A stretch of DNA of 64,000 bases, taken from the NCBI GenBank assembly GCA_016219185.1, contig JACRBZ010000056.1:1-64000 (forward strand), read 5' to 3'. The notes below the pieces were generated by a model. It was given only the letters and a program-made list of their open reading frames with translations. It was not told the DNA's origin and did not search any database. Both the position numbers and the translations under genes were made by a program. Of the stretch, positions 60,192 through 64,000 are shown piece after piece. Origin of the DNA: Deltaproteobacteria bacterium (GTDB taxonomy: Bacteria > Desulfobacterota > Desulfobacteria > Desulfobacterales > Desulfatirhabdiaceae). Each line of letters starts with the position of its first letter. Position 1 is the stretch's first letter.

Positions 60192-61787
60192 ATGCGTCAT
60201 TCATATGCGAAAAGAATACGATTGATTGTATGTATAGCATGTATGTTATGCGTGAATTTACCGATTCATTCAAATGGGTCGGATACGATTCCCAGATCCG
60301 GCGGAACGATTATTGTGGGAAGAGGCGCGGATTCGCTTTCTCTTGACCCCGCCAACTCGTCTGATAACGAGTCCAGTAAGGTAATCGCACATATTTTTGA
60401 AGGACTGGTTCGCTATAAAAACGATTCAACGGAAATTGAACCCGCGCTGGCAACGTCATGGGAAACGTCTCCGAACGGAAAAGAATGGATTTTTCACATC
60501 CGTAAAAAAGTCATGTTTCATGACGGGACCCCGTGTAATGCGGATGCCGTTGTTTTTTCCTTCTTAAGACAGATTGACCCTGCCCACGCCTTTTATCGAA
60601 AGCATTTCAAATATGCCGGTTTCACGTTTAAATATGTCACCAAAGTCGAAGCGCTCGATGACCATACCGTAAAAATAACGCTTGAAAAACCCTATGCGCC
60701 ATTTCTGAGTAATCTGGGAATGCATCACGGCGCGCCAATCATCAGCCCGACCGCCTTAAAAAAATGGGGGGATGATTTCGCAAAACATCCCGTCGGAACC
60801 GGTCCCTTTAAATTCGGAGAATGGATTCCGGATGAACGCATCGTTCTTGAAAGGAACACGGCTTACTGGAACCGGTCCCCATTGCTGGAAAAACTGGTAT
60901 ATCAAACCATCAAGGACGCTTCATTGCGTTTCGATATGTTTCAAAGGGCACAGATTCATATAGCGGACAGCATCAGTCCGGCTGACCTTTCCAAAATAAA
61001 CCAACTGCCTGGCAGCTCGCTTATTCAGGTGCCGGGCATGAACATCGTTTATCTTGCCATGAATATGGAAAAAACGCCATTTAATATGCTTCCCGTCAGG
61101 AAAGCTGTCAATCACGCCATCAATAAAGAGAATTTAATCAACTTGTTTTATCAGGGAATGGCGGTACCGACAAACAATCTGATTCCGCCGAATATGTGGG
61201 GTTATAACGATCAAATCGCCGAATATGAGTATAATCCGGACAAAGCAAAAAGTCTGTTAAAGGAAGCCGGTTATGAAAAGGGTTTTGAAACCACCCTGTG
61301 GACGATGAATGTATCACGTCCGTATATAAGCCTGCCCTTGGAAATTGCCAGAGCCATCAAAGGCAATCTCTCCGCTGTCGGCATAAATGCACGTATCGTT
61401 TCTTATGACTGGGGAGAATATCTGAGCAGAACGGCAAACGGAGAACATGACCTTTGTTTGATCGGATGGATAAGCGATAACGGGGATCCGGACAATTTTC
61501 TCTATGTCCTTCTGGATAAGGAAAATGCGGTAAAACCGAAATCCGCGAACCGTGCTTTTTTTGTTCATGAACTGTTCCATGATTTGGTGATCAAGGCTCA
61601 GCAGACCCTTGATAAAAACGAACGAAGCAGGCTGTATCATCAAGCTCAGGAGATTGTCCATGAACAGGCACCCTGGGTGCCTCTGGCACATGTTCAACAA
61701 ACGATTGCAATACAAAAGCGTATTCACGGCGTTATCATGCGCCCGACAGGATCGCTGAGGTTTGATCAGGCATGGATTGGAGACTGA
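60192..61787 (+). CDS. Family 5 solute-binding protein, tandem copy 1
   Basis: 531 residues with a signal sequence (about 9-29) and family 5 motifs: GGTIIVGRGADSLSLDPANS, FHDGTPCNADAV, KHPVGTGPFKFGEW. It has high identity with the next gene over the whole length (for example IFEGLVRY, KPYAPFL, LCLIGWISDNGDPDNFLYVL), so the two come from one duplication. No permease or ATPase gene follows; the second copy is followed by a sensor gene. It may bind peptides or similar ligands for sensing or for a transporter elsewhere. Ribosome site AAGGAT. Confidence 0.9.
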   Translation: MRHSYAKRIRLIVCIACMLCVNLPIHSNGSDTIPRSGGTIIVGRGADSLSLDPANSSDNESSKVIAHIFEGLVRYKNDSTEIEPALATSWETSPNGKEWIFHIRKKVMFHDGTPCNADAVVFSFLRQIDPAHAFYRKHFKYAGFTFKYVTKVEALDDHTVKITLEKPYAPFLSNLGMHHGAPIISPTALKKWGDDFAKHPVGTGPFKFGEWIPDERIVLERNTAYWNRSPLLEKLVYQTIKDASLRFDMFQRAQIHIADSISPADLSKINQLPGSSLIQVPGMNIVYLAMNMEKTPFNMLPVRKAVNHAINKENLINLFYQGMAVPTNNLIPPNMWGYNDQIAEYEYNPDKAKSLLKEAGYEKGFETTLWTMNVSRPYISLPLEIARAIKGNLSAVGINARIVSYDWGEYLSRTANGEHDLCLIGWISDNGDPDNFLYVLLDKENAVKPKSANRAFFVHELFHDLVIKAQQTLDKNERSRLYHQAQEIVHEQAPWVPLAHVQQTIAIQKRIHGVIMRPTGSLRFDQAWIGD

Positions 61788-61815
61788 CGAAATAACTGCA
61801 TGAAATGAGGATGTC

Positions 61816-63366
61816 ATGAGAAAATTGATGATTTTGGGGATCCTATGGATGATTTGGGGAACTGCGGGTTTTGCTCAGGATCAACCGAAAATGGGTGGCA
61901 CCCTGATCTGGGGCCGTAGCACGGATCCTGTTTTTCTTGATCCCGCAAAAACCTCTGACAGTGAAGAAGCCAGAGTTACGGCTAACATTTTTGAAGGACT
62001 GGTTCGATATCAAGATGGTTCCGAAGATATTGAACCTGCTCTGGCAGTTTCCTGGGAAACCTCAAAAGACGAAAAAGAATGGATATTTCATCTGAGAAAA
62101 GACGTCACATTTCATGATGAGACGCCGTTTAACGCCGAAGCGGTTGTCTTTTCGTTCCTAAGACAGATTGATTCAAAACATCCGTTTCATCGGGAAGGTT
62201 TCAAATTCGCCAATGCTGTCTTCAAGTATGTTAAAACGGTCGAGGCAATTGATGAATATACGGTTAAAATAACGCTTGAAAAACCTTATGCGCCGTTTCT
62301 TTACAACCTGAGAATGCGTCATGCGGCGCCCATTGTCAGTCCTTCAGCCGTTAAGAAGTTGGGGGATCAATTTGAAAAACATCCGGTGGGTACGGGTCCT
62401 TTTCGATTTGCCGAATGGATCCCGGAAGATCGCATTATTCTGGAAAAAAATCCAACTTACTGGGGAAATTCCCCCTATCTGGATCGGATCGTTTTTAAAA
62501 CCATCGCGGATAATAAAACCCGACTTCTTGAATTGCAGACCGGCGCCATTCATGGAATGGAGGGAATCGAACCCGATGCCGTGGAAGAAATCAAAAACAA
62601 TAAAGAATTGCGATTTGAAATAAAACCCGATTTAAATGTCGGGTATCTTGCCTTTAACACGGAGAAAAAACCTTTTGATCAGGTCAAGGTCAGGCAGGCG
62701 ATCAATTATGCCATCAATAAACATAATCTCATCAAATTATTATATCAGGATATGGCGATTCCGGCAAAAAATCCGATCCCTCCGATTTTATGGGGATACA
62801 ATGATGAGATTGCCGATTATGAATATCAACCTGAAAAAGCAAGACAATTATTAAAGGAAGCAGGCTGCGGCGCCGGATTTGATACCACGCTCTGGGCAAT
62901 GCCGGTATCCCGTCCGTACATGCCGCAACCGGAAAAAATCGCCAGGGCAATCAAATCGAATCTTGCCGCAATCGGCGTGCGAGCGGAAATCATTACGCAT
63001 GACTGGAAAAATTATTTGAAAAAAATCGCCAACGGAGAACACGATATGTGTTTGATCGGGTGGATAAGCGATAATGGTGATCCGGACAATTTTCTCTATG
63101 TTCTTTTAGACAAGGACAATGCCGTCAAGCCAAAAGCACAGAATGTTGCCTTCTTCAAAGATGACCGGCTTCATGATATTCTGATTCATGCACAACAGAT
63201 TTCAAATTTGGAAGAACGTATAAGGCTCTATCGCAGTGCCCAGGAAATCATCCATGAAAAAGCGCCATGGGTTCCCCTGGCGCATGCGCAGCGCCCGGGA
63301 GTGTTCAGAAATAATGTCCATAACGTTATCCGGTTTATCCAGTTTGAAAAAGCATGGGTGGAGTAA
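61816..63366 (+). CDS. Family 5 solute-binding protein, tandem copy 2
   Basis: 516 residues with a short clean signal peptide (cleavage after GFA near 20), then GGTLIWGRSTDPVFLDPAKT, FHDETPFNAEAV and KHPVGTGPFRFAEW. It lies 28 bp after its paralogue. Divergence is scattered, including in the ligand-binding half, so the two copies may prefer different ligands. The sensor gene starts 3 bp after its stop, a tight link that argues for a role in signalling. Confidence 0.9.
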   Translation: MRKLMILGILWMIWGTAGFAQDQPKMGGTLIWGRSTDPVFLDPAKTSDSEEARVTANIFEGLVRYQDGSEDIEPALAVSWETSKDEKEWIFHLRKDVTFHDETPFNAEAVVFSFLRQIDSKHPFHREGFKFANAVFKYVKTVEAIDEYTVKITLEKPYAPFLYNLRMRHAAPIVSPSAVKKLGDQFEKHPVGTGPFRFAEWIPEDRIILEKNPTYWGNSPYLDRIVFKTIADNKTRLLELQTGAIHGMEGIEPDAVEEIKNNKELRFEIKPDLNVGYLAFNTEKKPFDQVKVRQAINYAINKHNLIKLLYQDMAIPAKNPIPPILWGYNDEIADYEYQPEKARQLLKEAGCGAGFDTTLWAMPVSRPYMPQPEKIARAIKSNLAAIGVRAEIITHDWKNYLKKIANGEHDMCLIGWISDNGDPDNFLYVLLDKDNAVKPKAQNVAFFKDDRLHDILIHAQQISNLEERIRLYRSAQEIIHEKAPWVPLAHAQRPGVFRNNVHNVIRFIQFEKAWVE

Positions 63367-63369
63367 GGG

Positions 63370-64000
63370 ATGAAATTATCCATCCGGACGAAACTGATGA
63401 TTATTTTTGTGACCGGCATCATTCTGCCGATGATCGTTATTACTTTTTTGAGCATGTGGATCATCCTGGACCGGTTTAAAAAAAATCTACAGGAAAGCAG
63501 CACCCAGTCTCTGTCGGGCGCCCGAATCATCTTGCTTGAACATGCAAAGCAGGCTGAAAATATTGCAAAAATATTGGCGGATTCAAGTGAACTCAGAGCC
63601 TGTGTTAAAAACGGAAACATGCAGGAGCTTCTGGATTCCAAGCAGGACTTATGGTTCACTTCGCTCATAGAAGTGTTCAGCCAGCACAAAAAACTGCTTG
63701 GAAGAAGTTTTACCAAGGGGATCGATTTTTCCCCCTATTATACACACGCCGATGAACAGATTCTTTCAACAGTTATTGATCGCCTGGGAAAATACTCCGA
63801 TTATATCCTCTCCGACAAAGGGCTTGCCCTGAAAACCGCCATTCCGATCGTCGATCCGGAAACATTATATCCTTTAGGCGCGGTCATTGTCACCTATCCG
63901 TTTAATGCGCAATATTTACGCGTCATCAAGGGATGGGTTCAATCCGAAGTGACACTGATCTGGAATTCAAATCTGTTTATCAGCACGATCCAGGACCAGA
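63370..64000 (+). CDS. Membrane sensor protein, N-terminal part (runs past the window end)
   Basis: The ATG at 63370 opens a frame of 210 codons that is still open at the window edge. It has an N-terminal helix (about 8-30, LMIIFVTGIILPMIVITFLS) and a periplasmic region with a long helix and a Cache-like pattern (AIPIVDPETLYPLGAVIVTYP), as in kinases and chemoreceptors with double Cache domains. The output domain lies outside the window; a histidine kinase is the best guess. It follows the tandem binding-protein genes by 3 bp, so it is in the same operon. Confidence 0.8.
   Translation, partial: MKLSIRTKLMIIFVTGIILPMIVITFLSMWIILDRFKKNLQESSTQSLSGARIILLEHAKQAENIAKILADSSELRACVKNGNMQELLDSKQDLWFTSLIEVFSQHKKLLGRSFTKGIDFSPYYTHADEQILSTVIDRLGKYSDYILSDKGLALKTAIPIVDPETLYPLGAVIVTYPFNAQYLRVIKGWVQSEVTLIWNSNLFISTIQDQ

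Overview
The window looks like chromosomal DNA from a Gram-negative, sigma-54-using, anaerobic-type bacterium. It fits the Desulfobacterota (former Deltaproteobacteria, Desulfobacterales-like). The grounds are many NtrC-type regulators, a CxxCH haem sensor kinase, arrays of PAS and HisKA_2 kinases, a YeiH-type permease, liv-type and Dpp-type importers and secreted beta-helix proteins. This placement is inference; no rRNA or other phylogenetic marker lies in the window. I see no tRNA, rRNA, CRISPR array, prophage or intact insertion sequence.

Layout. 0.2-7.0 kb (minus): a six-gene peptide/nickel-type ABC importer operon with a methyltransferase-like gene inside it, followed by a TetR gene (7.1-7.7). 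8.2-12.3 (plus): a second importer (binding protein, two permeases, no ATPase) ending in a class I glutamine-amidotransferase-fold hydrolase. 12.3-18.1 (plus): an orphan periplasmic binding protein, a large hybrid-input histidine kinase and an NtrC-type regulator. 18.2-23.6 (minus): livKHMGF plus an AcuB-like CBS-ACT protein, with a strong sigma-54 promoter before livK. 24.1-24.3: a remnant of a malic enzyme/phosphotransacetylase gene. 24.5-30.4 (plus): acetyl-CoA synthetase-like protein, AcuA-like GNAT, AcuC-like deacetylase, AcsA-like synthetase and a cyclic-nucleotide-binding-fold protein. It converges on a GGDEF protein (30.3-31.5, minus) that has an altered base-recognition site and a consensus sigma-54 promoter.

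31.7-37.7 (minus): YeiH-type permease, a 56-residue membrane protein, a haem (Tll0287-like) kinase, an NtrC-type regulator and a 98-residue protein. 38.2-39.6 (plus): a FAD dehydrogenase. 39.7-46.4 (minus): ECF sigma factor, small membrane protein, signal peptidase I, a BaeSR-like pair, and beta-helix and BACON-like secreted proteins. 46.6-53.2 (minus): a nest of PAS/HisKA_2 signalling genes that includes one gene split by an in-frame TAG, a deleted receiver pseudogene and a 6-PAS array with near-identical 351-bp repeats. 53.6-55.9 (plus): a pseudokinase-HDOD-GAF protein. 56-59.7 (minus): HtrA/DegP and an OmpR-type two-component pair. 60.2-64 (plus): tandem duplicated family 5 binding proteins and the start of a sensor protein cut by the window end.

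The most interesting unit is the acetyl-CoA synthetase acetylation module. AcuA-, AcuB- and AcuC-like proteins, two synthetases, a CNBD protein and a possible non-canonical cyclic-dinucleotide synthase sit together, beside a branched-chain amino acid importer under an apparent sigma-54 promoter. A second theme is the pairing of orphan solute-binding proteins with sensor proteins at two places, which suggests binding proteins used as sensors rather than for transport.
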